This document shows positions 30,329 to 39,626 of a stretch of DNA of 64,000 bases, piece after piece. The notes beneath the pieces are model-generated. The model searched no databases and was not told the DNA's origin. It saw only the letters and a list, made by a program, of their open reading frames with translations. A program made the position numbers and the translations under genes. The stretch spans positions 186,001-250,000 of the forward strand of contig JACPIT010000009.1 of NCBI GenBank assembly GCA_016187945.1, read 5' to 3'. Source of the DNA: Opitutia bacterium. Its GTDB lineage: Bacteria > Verrucomicrobiota > Verrucomicrobiia > Opitutales > Opitutaceae. How positions within the stretch are numbered: the first letter of the stretch is position 1; each line of letters begins with the position of its first letter.

Positions 30329-31759
30329 TCAGCGCGGGAGGAAGCCGATGTAGCGGTAGCTGCCGCGGTAGTAGACGAGCGCGAGATTGCGGCCTTCGCG
30401 CGTCGCGCGCTTCGCGGAGGCGAGGTCGCTGATCGGCAGTTTGTTGATCTGCTCGATCACGGCGCCCACCGGGAAAACGTCGCCGTAGGGCGACTTTGGC
30501 GAAATTTCCGTGATGACGATGCCTTCGACTTCCCTCGGGATGCGCAACTCGGTGCGGAGCTCGTTCGTGAGCGCCTGCACGGTCACGCCCGGGAGGAATT
30601 CGCCGTCGACATCGGCGTCCTCGAGCGTGCCGAGGGTGACGTCGATCGTCTTCGGTTTGCCGTCGCGGAGAACGTCGAGCACGACCTTCGTGCCGGGTGC
30701 AGTTTGCGCGATAACGAGGCGAAGGTCTTCGCGCGTGGCGATCTCGCGGCCGTTCACGCCCGTGATGATGTCGTCGCGGTGCAGACCGGCCTTGGCGGCG
30801 GGGCCGTCCTTCGGGCTGAGGTCGGCGATGATGACGCCGCGCGTGGTGCGGGGGAGCTTCAGCGCTTCGGCGTCGTCGGCGGTGAGCGTCTGCGTTTGCA
30901 CGCCGAGGTAGCCGCGGATGACGGTGCCGTATTCGATGAGGCTGTTCATGGCCGAGCGCGCCAGGTTGATCGGCACGGCGAAACCGATGCCGATGTTGCC
31001 GCGGTTCGTGGTGGCGATGCCGCTGTTGATGCCGACGAGGCGGCCGCGGGCGTCGACAAGCGCGCCGCCGGAGTTGCCCTGGTTGATGGCGGCGTCGGTC
31101 TGGATGAAATCTTCGTAGGCGTCGGGCTCGCGGTCGGTGAGGAGGTTGACGTTCTTGCGGCCCGTCGCGGAGATGATGCCCATCGTGACCGTCTGGCCGA
31201 TGCCGAGCGGGTTACCGAGCGCGAAAACGATGTCGCCGACGCGGAGTTTGTCGCTGTCGGCGAGCGTGAGGAACGGCAGGTCTTTCGCGTCGATCTTGAT
31301 GACCGCGATGTCGGTCTTCGGGTCGGTGCCGATGAGTTTGGCGGGGAATTTGCGTTCGTCGCCGAGTTGGACTTCAAGCTCGTCGGCGTCTTCGACGACG
31401 TGGTTGTTCGTCAGGATGTAGCCGTCCGAGGCGATGATGACGCCCGAGCCGAGTCCGCTGAGCTTCTGCTCCTGGCCCTGGATGTTCCCGCCGAAGAGTT
31501 GGCGGTAGAACTCGGGCACCTGCTGCTTGACGATCTTGGTCGAGTAAACCGAGACGACGGCGGGGCGCACGCTGCCGAGCACGTCGGCGTAGCTGGTGAG
31601 CGCGGGGGCCTTGCCTTCGCCGACGCCGGTCACGTCGATTTTGACGTCGGGGTGCGGGAGGCCGGATTTGGTCGGAGCTTTTTTCGTCTGCGCTTCGAGG
31701 GTGAGCAGGCCGGCGGCGAGGCCGAGCGCGAGCGAGACGGCGAAGAATTTGGCTTTCAT
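30329..31759 (-). CDS. DegP/HtrA-type periplasmic serine protease
   Basis: A 476-residue protease with a signal peptide (FAVSLALGLAAGLLTLEA). The trypsin-like domain has the catalytic triad His120 (TNNHVV), Asp150 (KTDIAV) and Ser230 (GNSGGALVD). Two PDZ domains follow: one around residues 290-375 (IADLSPKDGPAAKAGLHRDD) and a second, shorter one to the C-terminus (ITEISPKSPYGDVFPVGAV). It should degrade or refold misfolded envelope proteins, in keeping with skp, bamA and lpxD upstream. It lies 57 bases after prs and ends at a shared terminator. Confidence 0.94.
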   Translation of the reverse strand: MKAKFFAVSLALGLAAGLLTLEAQTKKAPTKSGLPHPDVKIDVTGVGEGKAPALTSYADVLGSVRPAVVSVYSTKIVKQQVPEFYRQLFGGNIQGQEQKLSGLGSGVIIASDGYILTNNHVVEDADELEVQLGDERKFPAKLIGTDPKTDIAVIKIDAKDLPFLTLADSDKLRVGDIVFALGNPLGIGQTVTMGIISATGRKNVNLLTDREPDAYEDFIQTDAAINQGNSGGALVDARGRLVGINSGIATTNRGNIGIGFAVPINLARSAMNSLIEYGTVIRGYLGVQTQTLTADDAEALKLPRTTRGVIIADLSPKDGPAAKAGLHRDDIITGVNGREIATREDLRLVIAQTAPGTKVVLDVLRDGKPKTIDVTLGTLEDADVDGEFLPGVTVQALTNELRTELRIPREVEGIVITEISPKSPYGDVFPVGAVIEQINKLPISDLASAKRATREGRNLALVYYRGSYRYIGFLPR

Positions 31760-31816
31760 AAAGGGGGAGGCGCGACCTCGGACAATAGCCGGGCCGCGCG
31801 GTTCCGCAATCGGACC

Positions 31817-32764
31817 TCAGAAGCCTTTGATCTTAAAAAGACTCGTGACGGACTCGTTGCTGTTGATGCGGACGAGCGCTTCGCCGAGGAGCGGCGCGAC
31901 GCTGAGCACGGTGATCGGCAGACCGCGCGTGTCGATCGGCACGGTGTTGGTCGTGATGAGTTCGTCGAGGACGCCGTCCTTGAGCCGCTCGTAAGCCGTC
32001 TCGCCGAGCACGCAATGGCTGACGGCGGCGCGCACGCTCTTGGCGCCGTGCTCGCGAAGAATTTTCGCCGCGGCGGTGATCGTGCCGGCGGTCTCGGTGA
32101 TGTCGTCGACGAGGAGCACGTCGCAACCGGCGACCTCGCCGACGATGTTCGTGGCGGCGACGGTGGTGGCGTTGATGCGTTTCTTCGCGACGAGGGCGAG
32201 CGAGGCGCCGAGCGCGTCGGCGTAGGCGGCGGCCATTTTCATGCCGCCGACGTCGGGCGAGCAGACGACGAGATTCGGGGTGCGCTTCGTCGCGAGGTAT
32301 TGGAAGAAAACCGGCGAGGCGAACAAGTGGTCCACCGGCACATCGAAGAAGCCCTGAATCTGCTGCGAGTGCAGGTCCATCATCAGCGCGCGATTCGCGC
32401 CGGCGGCGGTGAGGAGATTCGCGACGAGTTTCGCGGTGATCGGGACGCGCGGCTGGTCTTTGCGGTCCTGGCGCGCGTAGCCGTAGAACGGGATGACGGC
32501 GGTGATGCGCGCAGCGGAGGCGCGTTTCGCGGCGTCGATCATGATCAACAGCTCCATCAGGTGATGGTTCGTCGGCGGGCAGGTCGACTGGATGATGTAG
32601 ACGTCGGCGCCGCGGACGTTCTCGTTGATCTTCACGAACGACTCGCCGTCCGGGAAGCACGTGACGGTGGCCTCGCCGAGAGGCACGCCGATGGACTTGC
32701 AGATTTCCTCTGCAAGCGGGCGATTGGATGAACCGGAGAATATCTTCAGCCGCGTGTCCTTCAT
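31817..32764 (-). CDS. prs: Ribose-phosphate pyrophosphokinase (PRPP synthetase)
   Basis: A 315-residue class I enzyme that makes PRPP from ribose 5-phosphate and ATP. LKIFSGSSNRPLAEEI opens the protein; ATP and metal sites are in PFYGYARQDRKDQPR and LMMDLHSQQIQGFF, and the PRPP loop is LLVDDITETAGTI. Length is normal. The minus-strand order lpxD-prs-degP has gaps of 41 and 57 bases, so they may be co-transcribed. PRPP feeds pyrE and nucleotide synthesis. Confidence 0.96.
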   Translation of the reverse strand: MKDTRLKIFSGSSNRPLAEEICKSIGVPLGEATVTCFPDGESFVKINENVRGADVYIIQSTCPPTNHHLMELLIMIDAAKRASAARITAVIPFYGYARQDRKDQPRVPITAKLVANLLTAAGANRALMMDLHSQQIQGFFDVPVDHLFASPVFFQYLATKRTPNLVVCSPDVGGMKMAAAYADALGASLALVAKKRINATTVAATNIVGEVAGCDVLLVDDITETAGTITAAAKILREHGAKSVRAAVSHCVLGETAYERLKDGVLDELITTNTVPIDTRGLPITVLSVAPLLGEALVRINSNESVTSLFKIKGF

Positions 32765-32805
32765 GTGTGGCGGCCAGCCAAAGGATTTCTACCCGGGGCG
32801 GAAGA

Positions 32806-33837
32806 CTATTTCAGGCGGCTTTCGAGAAATTCAACCCGCTTGAACAATTCGGGGAGTTTCTGATGCAAAATCGCGAGCCGCCGCTCGGTCATGTAGGGAA
32901 TCGCGGGCGTGCCGTTCAGGTAACTGCCCGGCGCGGTGTCGCTCGCGATGCCGGCTTGGCCGCCGCCCTTCGTGCCCTTGCCGAGCGTGATGTGACCGCC
33001 GACGCCGGCCTGGCCGCCGAGCACGACGTAATCCTCGAGCGTCGTGCTGCCGGCGATGCCGACTTGCGCGCAGAGGATGCAGTGTTTGCCGATGAGAACG
33101 TTGTGGCCGACTTGGACGAGATTATCGATCTTGGTCCCCTCGCCCACCACGGTGCGGCTGAAGCGCGCGCGATCGACCGTGGAGTTGGCGCCGATCTCGA
33201 CATCGTCCTCGACGATCACGATGCCGATCTGCGGGATTTTTTCGTGGCGGCCGTTCACAAACTCGTAGCCGAAGCCGTCCGAGCCGATCACGACGCCAGG
33301 CTGCAGGCGCACGCGGTTTCTCAACTCGCAACCGCTCGCGACGATGCAGCCGGCCTGAATCCAGCACTGCTCGCCGACGCTCGCGTTGGCGCCGACGAAG
33401 ACGTTCGCCTGCAGCACGGTGCCGGCGCCGATCGCCGCGCCATCCTCGACGATGCAGAGCGGACCGACGGTCGCCTGCGGCGAGACGCGCGCGCCGGGCG
33501 CGATGACGGCGCTCGGGTGGACGCCGGCGGGCGGATGCGGCCAGAGCGATTGTTCGATGCGCGCGCAGAGGCGCGCGAGCGCGACGGAGGGTTTTTCGAC
33601 GAAGAAAAAAAGCTGGTTCGCCTGCGGCTCGCCGACGTGATCGAGCGGCACGAGCACGAGCGAGGCGCGCGTGGCGGCGACTTCGGCGCGGTATTTCGGG
33701 GTGCCGAGGAACGACAGGTCGCCGGGCTGCGCGGATTTGAGCGAGGCGATGTCGCGAATCTTTTCGGTGGTGCGACCGGAAGTGCGCTGGGGCGAGACGA
33801 TCGCGGCGATTTCTTCCGGGGTGTAGGCGACCTGCAT
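32806..33837 (-). CDS. lpxD: UDP-3-O-(3-hydroxyacyl)glucosamine N-acyltransferase
   Basis: A 343-residue LpxD, which adds the amide-linked acyl chain in lipid A synthesis. The N-terminal uridine-binding domain (residues 1-100) is followed by hexapeptide repeats forming a left-handed beta-helix, with the catalytic His in [11 protein letters not shown], and a C-terminal helix ([13 protein letters not shown]). An ATG at 33837 fits family starts better than the upstream frame extension, which runs through the skp terminator. The gene shows that the organism makes lipopolysaccharide. It lies downstream of skp but behind a terminator and a repeat. Confidence 0.95.
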   Translation of the reverse strand: MQVAYTPEEIAAIVSPQRTSGRTTEKIRDIASLKSAQPGDLSFLGTPKYRAEVAATRASLVLVPLDHVGEPQANQLFFFVEKPSVALARLCARIEQSLWPHPPAGVHPSAVIAPGARVSPQATVGPLCIVEDGAAIGAGTVLQANVFVGANASVGEQCWIQAGCIVASGCELRNRVRLQPGVVIGSDGFGYEFVNGRHEKIPQIGIVIVEDDVEIGANSTVDRARFSRTVVGEGTKIDNLVQVGHNVLIGKHCILCAQVGIAGSTTLEDYVVLGGQAGVGGHITLGKGTKGGGQAGIASDTAPGSYLNGTPAIPYMTERRLAILHQKLPELFKRVEFLESRLK

Positions 33838-33844
33838 GGGCACG

Positions 33845-33873
33845 AAAAAGCCCTGCGCTCGGGAGCAGGGCTT
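33845..33873 (-). terminator. Rho-independent terminator ahead of lpxD
   Basis: On the minus strand AAGCCCTGC (33873-33865) pairs with GCAGGGCTT (33856-33848), followed by TTTTCGTG. It ends the bamA-skp transcript just before the lpxD start. Confidence 0.8.
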
Positions 33874-33938
33874 GGCAACTTTTCTTTGGCGGAACGGCGG
33901 GAGGGGGCGCGCCGTGTTCGCGCGGCCGGCCAAAAAGC

Positions 33939-34028
33939 AGGGCCGGTCTGTGACCGGCCCCGGTGGGGTGTCGCTCGCGAGTCCAGCTCGCGAGCGGAGT
34001 TCGAATTGGCCGGTCAGAGACCGGCCCT
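33939..34028. repeat. Composite inverted repeat after skp
   Basis: Outer arms 33939-33959 and 34008-34028 (AGGGCCGGTCTGTGACCGGC against its complement) match with one mismatch and are themselves hairpins; an inner hairpin GCTCGCGAG/CTCGCGAGC lies at 33973-33995. On the minus strand it starts GGTAGGGCCGG 3 bases after the skp stop. Confidence 0.75.
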
Positions 34029-34031
34029 ACC

Positions 34032-34727
34032 TCAGCCCTTCTTGGCGGGGGCCGAGACGTCGGGGAGCGTGATGCCGCTCTTGCTCGCGGGCGCCGGAGT
34101 CGTCGCAGGCGCGCTGCTGGCGGGCGGCGTGGCCGGGGCGGCGGCGGGGGCCGGACGGTCCTTGTTCACTTCCTTCACGACTTCGTCGGTGATGTCGTAG
34201 CTGGCGTCGGCGGAGAGCACGACCGGAATGCCGAGGACGCTCGGACCGGACTTGTCGAGGACGAGCGTGGCGCCCTTGGCGCGGGCGAGGTCGTTCACGA
34301 CCTTCATGATCTCGTCCATGATGAGGTCGCGGTGATTCTTGGCGCGCTGCTGGAGCGAGCGCTGGGTGTTCACGCGGAAGTTCTGCGCTTCGTTTTGCAG
34401 GCGCTGGATGTCTTCCATTTTCTTTTGCGCGTCTTCGCCGGCCTTGGCCTTGGCCTGGTCGTTGGCCATCGGGCTCTTGGTCTGCTCGACGAGCGCCTTG
34501 TAGTCGTCGGCGGCGGACTGGATCTGCTTGCTGAGCTGATCGAGCTGCTCCTGCGCGCGCTGGGCGGCGTCGTTGAATTTAGCGTTGGCCTCCTCGGTCT
34601 TGTAGTGGGTGTCGTAGACCTTGGCCATGTCGACGACGACGACCTTGAAGGTCGCCTGGGCGTGCAACGCGGCGGCGCCGGCGAGCAGGCCGACGCAGGC
34701 GATGAGGGAACGGATGGCTTTTTGCAT
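34032..34727 (-). CDS. skp: OmpH/Skp-family periplasmic chaperone
   Basis: A 231-residue protein with a signal peptide (SLIACVGLLAGAAALHA), the OmpH core (VVVVDMAKVYDTHYKTEEAN), a long coiled coil (about residues 45-140) that makes the tentacles, and a C-terminal Ala-Pro-rich extension (residues 185-231) not present in E. coli Skp. It holds unfolded outer-membrane proteins in the periplasm and hands them to BamA, encoded 22 bases upstream. Confidence 0.9.
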   Translation of the reverse strand: MQKAIRSLIACVGLLAGAAALHAQATFKVVVVDMAKVYDTHYKTEEANAKFNDAAQRAQEQLDQLSKQIQSAADDYKALVEQTKSPMANDQAKAKAGEDAQKKMEDIQRLQNEAQNFRVNTQRSLQQRAKNHRDLIMDEIMKVVNDLARAKGATLVLDKSGPSVLGIPVVLSADASYDITDEVVKEVNKDRPAPAAAPATPPASSAPATTPAPASKSGITLPDVSAPAKKG

Positions 34728-34749
34728 GGGGATCGGACGGGTGTGTGGG

Positions 34750-37095
34750 TTAGAAACGGGTGCCGAAGTTGAAATTGAACTGGCTGCCCTTCTTGTTGAA
34801 TTTGTCGCCGGTGAGCGGAATGCCGAAGTCGAGGCTGAGCGGGGCGCCGGCCACGAAGAGGCGGAGGCCGAAGCCGAAGTTGTCGTTCCAATCGGCGGGC
34901 GAGAAGTCGTAGGCGTCGCGGTTGACGAAGCCGCCGTCGTAGAAGATCGCGAAGCGGATGGGCTTCACGATGTCGAAGGAGTATTCGGCCGAGACGAAGC
35001 CGTAGGTCTTGCCGCCGATGGGCTCGCCGAAGGTGTTCTTCGGGCCGACCTCGCGATACTCGAAGCCGCGCAGCGTCTGCGGTCCGCCGAGGAAGTATTG
35101 GTCGAAGAACGGCACTTCGCTGCTGCGGCCGTAGTTGTTCACGATGCCGGTGCGGGCGAGGAGGCCGAGGACTTGCTCCTGGAATTCGAAGACCGGGTAG
35201 AACTGCGCTCCGCGGAATTCGAGGCGGTAGTAATCGGTGTCGCCACCGAGCACGCTGCCGGCGACTTCGGTGATCAACTCCATGCGATTGCCGCGGGTGG
35301 TGTTGATGATCTTGTCGCGGGTGTCGCGGAGGAGCGAGAAGCCGATCTTCGAGATCGTCGTGTTGCCGGCGAGCGATTGGATGATCGCGGGGGCCGACGG
35401 GTCGACGTTGGCGATGTCGACGATTTCGTAGCTGTAGGTCGCGGTGCCTTCGACGAGGCCGAAGAGGCGCTTGCGGAGGTAGAGCTGGCCGAAGGTGCGG
35501 ATTTCCTCGTAGTAGGCCGACTGGTAGTCGGAGGTCGTGCGCGCGAGTTGGAAGCCGAAGGCGAGTTCGCGCTCGAAGAGCCAGGGCTCTTCGAAGGCGA
35601 GGACGATTTCGGAGGACTGCGAGCCGAGCTGGAGGCGGAGGCGGAATTTCTGGCCGTCGCCCTGGAAGAAGCTCTTGCGGTTAAACAGGTCGAAGTTCGA
35701 CTGCGTGACTTCGGCGAAGATGACGGCGCGCTCGAGCGAGCTGAAGCCGGCGCCGAAGGTGAGATTGCCGGTGCGGGCTTCGTGGACGGCGACGCGGAGA
35801 TTGCGGCGGCCGGGGATGTTCGTGGATTCGTGCGTGACGTTCACGTCCTCGAAGAAGCGCGTGTTCTCGAGGCGGATCTTCGAGATCTTCATGCGCACGG
35901 AGTCGAAGACGTCGCCGGGGCCGAGCACGAGTTCGCGGAGGATGACGATGCTCTTGGTCTTGGTGTTGCCCTCGATGTTGATCGACTCGACCTGGAATTT
36001 CTCGGACTCGGTGATCGCGTATTCGATGTCGATTTCGCCGGTCTGGAGGTTGGGTTTGCGGTTCAGGCGGACGCGGGTGTCGAGGTGGCCGGAGCGGCCG
36101 TAGAAGTCCTCCAGATTCTCGACGTCCTTATCGAGTTTGGACGGGACGAAGAGCGTGCCTTTGCGTTGGCGGACGACGAGGCCGAGCAGGCGGGCCGGGT
36201 GGATTTTGTTTCCGCTGAAGGTGATTTCGCCGACGTGGTAGACGCGGCCCTCGTTCACGCGGATCGTGATGACGAGCTTGCTCGGGCTCGGATAATCGAA
36301 GGTGACTTTGTCTTCGGCGATCTCGACGTCGAGGTAGCCTTGCTCGCGGTAGTAGTCGCGGAGCTTGTTCAAGTCCTCGTCGAACTCGTCGTCCTTGAAA
36401 CGGCCGCCGCCGGTGAGCCACGAGAACGGGTGCCACTTGGAGGTCTCCATCTCTTTGCGGAGGCGACGGGCCTTGACGTGGTCGTTACCGACGAAGCGGA
36501 TGTCGGAGATTTTGACCTTCGCGCCTTCACGGACCTTGAAAACGATGGTGCCGAAGCCGGTGCTGCGATTGCGGTCGATCGTGTAGTTGACCTGCGCCTG
36601 GTTGTAGCCGGCTTTCTGGTAGAACTCGTAGAGTTTCTGGGCGTCGTCCTTCACCTGGCGTTCGTCGAGGGCGCCGTTGGAGGTGGTCTTGATCTCCTTG
36701 CGCAGGCGGCGCTCCTTGTAGACGGAGTTGCCCTCGAACTTCACGGCGAGCACGCGGAACTTCGGCGTGACCTCGACGACGAGGTTGACGACGTTGCCGG
36801 GGATCTGCTCGCGCTTGACCTCGATGAACTCGAACAGGCCGGTGCGGTAGAGCGAGCGGATGTCGCGGTCGATAAGCGTCTCGTCGAGGTCAGTCTGCTC
36901 GCGCAGCGACATGTTCGCGCGGACGACTTGCTCGGAGACGTTGGCGACGCCGACGAACTTCACGTCGATGGTGCCGATCTTGTTGACCGGCCCCTGCGCC
37001 TCCGCGGCATCGGCCGCAGCGGGTCGCTGGGCGGGCTGGGCGAACGCGCCGGTGACCCCGGCCATCAGCAAAATAAAAAGAGCGAGAACCCGCAT
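34750..37095 (-). CDS. bamA: Outer membrane protein assembly factor BamA
   Basis: A 781-residue protein with a signal peptide (VLALFILLMAGVTGAFA), five POTRA domains (residues about 35-430; for example IGTIDVKFVGVANVSEQVV at the first) and a C-terminal 16-strand surface-antigen barrel. The conserved barrel-lid motif appears as VRGD-like GGPQTLRGFEYREV, and the last residue is Phe (FNFNFGTRF), the usual barrel signal. It inserts outer-membrane proteins such as the TonB-dependent receptor of this window. The ATG at 37095 lies 7 bases after dnaB; a TTG at 37122 would overlap dnaB. Confidence 0.95.
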   Translation of the reverse strand: MRVLALFILLMAGVTGAFAQPAQRPAAADAAEAQGPVNKIGTIDVKFVGVANVSEQVVRANMSLREQTDLDETLIDRDIRSLYRTGLFEFIEVKREQIPGNVVNLVVEVTPKFRVLAVKFEGNSVYKERRLRKEIKTTSNGALDERQVKDDAQKLYEFYQKAGYNQAQVNYTIDRNRSTGFGTIVFKVREGAKVKISDIRFVGNDHVKARRLRKEMETSKWHPFSWLTGGGRFKDDEFDEDLNKLRDYYREQGYLDVEIAEDKVTFDYPSPSKLVITIRVNEGRVYHVGEITFSGNKIHPARLLGLVVRQRKGTLFVPSKLDKDVENLEDFYGRSGHLDTRVRLNRKPNLQTGEIDIEYAITESEKFQVESINIEGNTKTKSIVILRELVLGPGDVFDSVRMKISKIRLENTRFFEDVNVTHESTNIPGRRNLRVAVHEARTGNLTFGAGFSSLERAVIFAEVTQSNFDLFNRKSFFQGDGQKFRLRLQLGSQSSEIVLAFEEPWLFERELAFGFQLARTTSDYQSAYYEEIRTFGQLYLRKRLFGLVEGTATYSYEIVDIANVDPSAPAIIQSLAGNTTISKIGFSLLRDTRDKIINTTRGNRMELITEVAGSVLGGDTDYYRLEFRGAQFYPVFEFQEQVLGLLARTGIVNNYGRSSEVPFFDQYFLGGPQTLRGFEYREVGPKNTFGEPIGGKTYGFVSAEYSFDIVKPIRFAIFYDGGFVNRDAYDFSPADWNDNFGFGLRLFVAGAPLSLDFGIPLTGDKFNKKGSQFNFNFGTRF

Positions 37096-37102
37096 GGACG
37101 GG

Positions 37103-38512
37103 TTACGGAGTGAAGTTTTCAAAGCGCGTAATCTCTTGAATAAACGTTAATTTCAAATCACCTACCGGGCCGTTACGCTGCTTGGCAACGATTAAGTCTG
37201 CCGCGTTGGCGGCAGTCTGGAACTTTTCGTCGGCATCCTTGGGGCGGGACAGCATGAGGACCACGTCGGCGTCTTGCTCAATCGAGCCGGATTCTCGCAA
37301 GTCCGACAAGCGGGGCGTGCGGTTCTCCTTCTCGGAAGCGCGATTGAGCTGACTCAGGACAATTACCGGTAGGTCCAGTTCCTTCGCCATGGCCTTTAAG
37401 TTGCGGGAAACTTCCGCGACCTGCTGTTCGCGCGGGGCGCGCGGGTCGGTGCCGTTCACGAGCTGAAGGTAGTCGACCACGATCATGCCGAGCTTCTTGC
37501 GGGCGTAGATGCGGCGGGCTTTGGCGCGCATTTCCATGACCGTGATGCTCGACGAGTCGTCGATGAGGATAGGGGCTTTCTTGAACTCATCGGCTGTGCG
37601 GCCCAGGGCGTTGACCTCCGCGCCGTCGCGCGAAACGAGGCCGTCGCGGAGCAGTTTCAGGTTCACCCGCGCGCGCGCACACAGCATGCGGAGCGCGAGC
37701 TGCGCCGCGCTCATTTCGAGCGAAAAAATCAACACCGCCGCTGGCTCGCCCTTCTTCGGCATGGCGGCGGCCTCGGCGATGTTCAGCGCGAACGACGTTT
37801 TGCCCATCGAGGGACGCGCCGCGATGATGATCATTTCCTGCTTCTGGAAGCCAAACGTCATCTGATCGAGATCCTTGAAGCCCGACGAGACGCCCGTCAG
37901 CTCGCCCTTCTTCATGAGGAGCTTCGCGATGACAGCGTTGGCGTCCTTCATCGAGTCCTTGATCTCCTGGGCGCTGTCGCTGACGCGGTCCTGCGTGATC
38001 TTGAAGAGATCCTGCTCCACCTTGTCGACGAACTCCTCGAGTCCGCCCGTGAAGCTGTAGCACTGCTCGACGGCGCCCGTCGCGGCCTTGATCAGCTCGC
38101 GCAACAAGTGTTTCTCGCGGACTTTCTCGATGAAATAGCCCGCGTGCGCCGTGGTCGGGATAAACGAACTGATCTCGAGCAAATACGGCAGCCCGCCAAC
38201 CGCATCGAGCATCTGCGCCGTCTTCAACTCTTCGATCAAAACTTCGAGCGAAGGAGGAATGCCTTTCTGGTAAACGCGCAGGAGGCATTCGAAAATCGCC
38301 CGATTGCGGGCGAAGTAGAACGTCCCGGCATCGACGCGTGCTTCCAGGCATCGACTGAGTGTGTCCCCGCCGTCGAGCAAGGCGCAGGAGAGAACGTGCT
38401 TCTCGGCTTCCTCGCTCGCGGGCATGGTGCGCGAGGGGTCGATAGGATCGCGTCCCCTTGAATTCGGCTGTCGCGCCGCGTTGTCCGATGTAGGTGGTGC
38501 CATGGTGACCAA
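37103..38512 (-). CDS. dnaB: Replicative DNA helicase DnaB
   Basis: A 469-residue hexameric helicase. The N-terminal helical domain (PASEEAEKHVLSCALLDGG) is followed by a linker helix and a RecA-like motor with Walker A ARPSMGKTS (residues 232-240), Walker B MIVVDYLQLV near 345 and the DLRESGSIEQDADVV segment. It unwinds DNA at the replication fork. Placement behind rplI, separated here by one small unknown gene, is common in bacteria. It is followed after 7 bases by bamA. An alternative ATG lies three codons in. Confidence 0.96.
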   Translation of the reverse strand: MVTMAPPTSDNAARQPNSRGRDPIDPSRTMPASEEAEKHVLSCALLDGGDTLSRCLEARVDAGTFYFARNRAIFECLLRVYQKGIPPSLEVLIEELKTAQMLDAVGGLPYLLEISSFIPTTAHAGYFIEKVREKHLLRELIKAATGAVEQCYSFTGGLEEFVDKVEQDLFKITQDRVSDSAQEIKDSMKDANAVIAKLLMKKGELTGVSSGFKDLDQMTFGFQKQEMIIIAARPSMGKTSFALNIAEAAAMPKKGEPAAVLIFSLEMSAAQLALRMLCARARVNLKLLRDGLVSRDGAEVNALGRTADEFKKAPILIDDSSSITVMEMRAKARRIYARKKLGMIVVDYLQLVNGTDPRAPREQQVAEVSRNLKAMAKELDLPVIVLSQLNRASEKENRTPRLSDLRESGSIEQDADVVLMLSRPKDADEKFQTAANAADLIVAKQRNGPVGDLKLTFIQEITRFENFTP

Positions 38513-38534
38513 AACAAAAATCTGCGCGGGGCGC

Positions 38535-38879
38535 TCAGTTTCTGCTGCTGTCTCGCTCGTCGCGCGCGCGCTTTCCGCGCTCCTGCATTTTTTTCAACGA
38601 CGAGAGCCCGGTGGACTCCTCCGATTGCGGTGTCATCGCGCCCGCCTTTACGAGAGCCGACACGATTGCCGCGCGCGAAGAAAGCCCTCCGGCTACAATT
38701 GTGCGATGCTCGATCGGCATTTCTTTTTCCGAGAGTCCCTTCTTCCGTGCCTCGGCAATCAACGGCTGAACCGTTTGCTTCACGAATCCATCGATCGCGC
38801 CTAGCGCGACGACCCAATAACGGACGGGCAGCTCGACACTCACGGTGTCCCATTCCTGGTTTTCTGTTTTAGGTTTCAT
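38535..38879 (-). CDS. Hypothetical protein between rplI and dnaB
   Basis: A 114-residue protein not recognised as a family. It has a short ordered core (WDTVSVELPVRYWVVALGAIDGF, then a helix VKQTVQPLIAEARKKGL) and a basic, disordered C-terminal third (LKKMQERGKRARDERDSSRN). No signal peptide or membrane segment. The ATG at 38879 follows the rplI terminator and is preferred to a start at 38936. The stop is 22 bases from dnaB, so it probably leads the dnaB-bamA-skp unit. A link to replication is only suggested by position. Confidence 0.7.
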   Translation of the reverse strand: MKPKTENQEWDTVSVELPVRYWVVALGAIDGFVKQTVQPLIAEARKKGLSEKEMPIEHRTIVAGGLSSRAAIVSALVKAGAMTPQSEESTGLSSLKKMQERGKRARDERDSSRN

Positions 38880-38961
38880 GGTTTTGCGGCCCGCAGCATT
38901 CAAAACCTCTTCTTGCCTGAGTATTGTCAACGCCACGTTACCACCCGTTGTTCACATCTAC

Positions 38962-38994
38962 GAAAAACAAAAAGCCGCGACTCGCGTCGCGGCT
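38962..38994 (-). terminator. Rho-independent terminator after rplI
   Basis: On the minus strand AGCCGCGAC (38994-38986) pairs with GTCGCGGCT (38981-38973), followed by TTTTTGTTTTT. It ends the rpsF-ssb-rplI unit. Confidence 0.92.
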
Positions 38995-39039
38995 TCGCAG
39001 AATGGGAACGAGCCTGGCGGCTGTTTTGCGCGGAAGCGC

Positions 39040-39576
39040 TCAGAAGCGCTCTTTGCGCTCGCGGCGCGGGCGGTCGAACTTGTCGCCCGTCGGCGCGGCT
39101 TCGACCGCGGCCGGGATGATCGGGTTCTCGGAGACGACCTCGAACGAGATGTCGACGGAGACTTCCGGGTGCAGCTTGATCGCGACCTCGTGCTTGCCGA
39201 GCGTTTTGACCGGCTGGCCGAGGTGGATGCGGCGCTTCTCGACCTCGATGCCGGCGGCCACGAGCTTTTCGTGGATGTCGTTCGCGGTGACGGCGCCGAA
39301 GAGCTTGCCGCCCTCGCCCGTCTTCACGGCGATGGCGATGTTGGCCTTCTTGAGTTTCTCGGCGAGTTCTTGCGCGCCGTTGAGTTCCTTCGCCTCGCGG
39401 ATGCCGCGAGCCTTCTTCAGGGCCTCGATCTGCTTGCGGTTGGAAACCGTGAGCGGAACCGCGATGCCCTGCGGGAGGAGGAAATTACGCGCGTAGCCGG
39501 CGCGAACGCGGACCTGGTCGCCTTCGGCGCCAAGGCCGTCGACCGGTTTGAGGAGGAGCACTTCGTTGTGAGCCAT
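39040..39576 (-). CDS. rplI: 50S ribosomal protein L9
   Basis: A 178-residue L9: N-terminal rRNA-binding domain (VLLLKPVDGLGAEGDQVRVRAGYARNFLLPQG, shown here in parts), long connecting helix (KQIEALKKARGIREAKELNG) and C-terminal domain (GKLFGAVTANDIHEKL). It carries a C-terminal basic extension of about 25 residues beyond E. coli L9. The leader is rich in A and C (ACAAAAAACAAAACAAC) and has no Shine-Dalgarno sequence. Last gene of the rpsF-ssb-rplI unit. Confidence 0.96.
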   Translation of the reverse strand: MAHNEVLLLKPVDGLGAEGDQVRVRAGYARNFLLPQGIAVPLTVSNRKQIEALKKARGIREAKELNGAQELAEKLKKANIAIAVKTGEGGKLFGAVTANDIHEKLVAAGIEVEKRRIHLGQPVKTLGKHEVAIKLHPEVSVDISFEVVSENPIIPAAVEAAPTGDKFDRPRRERKERF

Positions 39577-39626
39577 TGTCGGACTGAGTTGTTTTGTTTT
39601 TTGTGTAAGTTAACGCGCGCCGCGGA

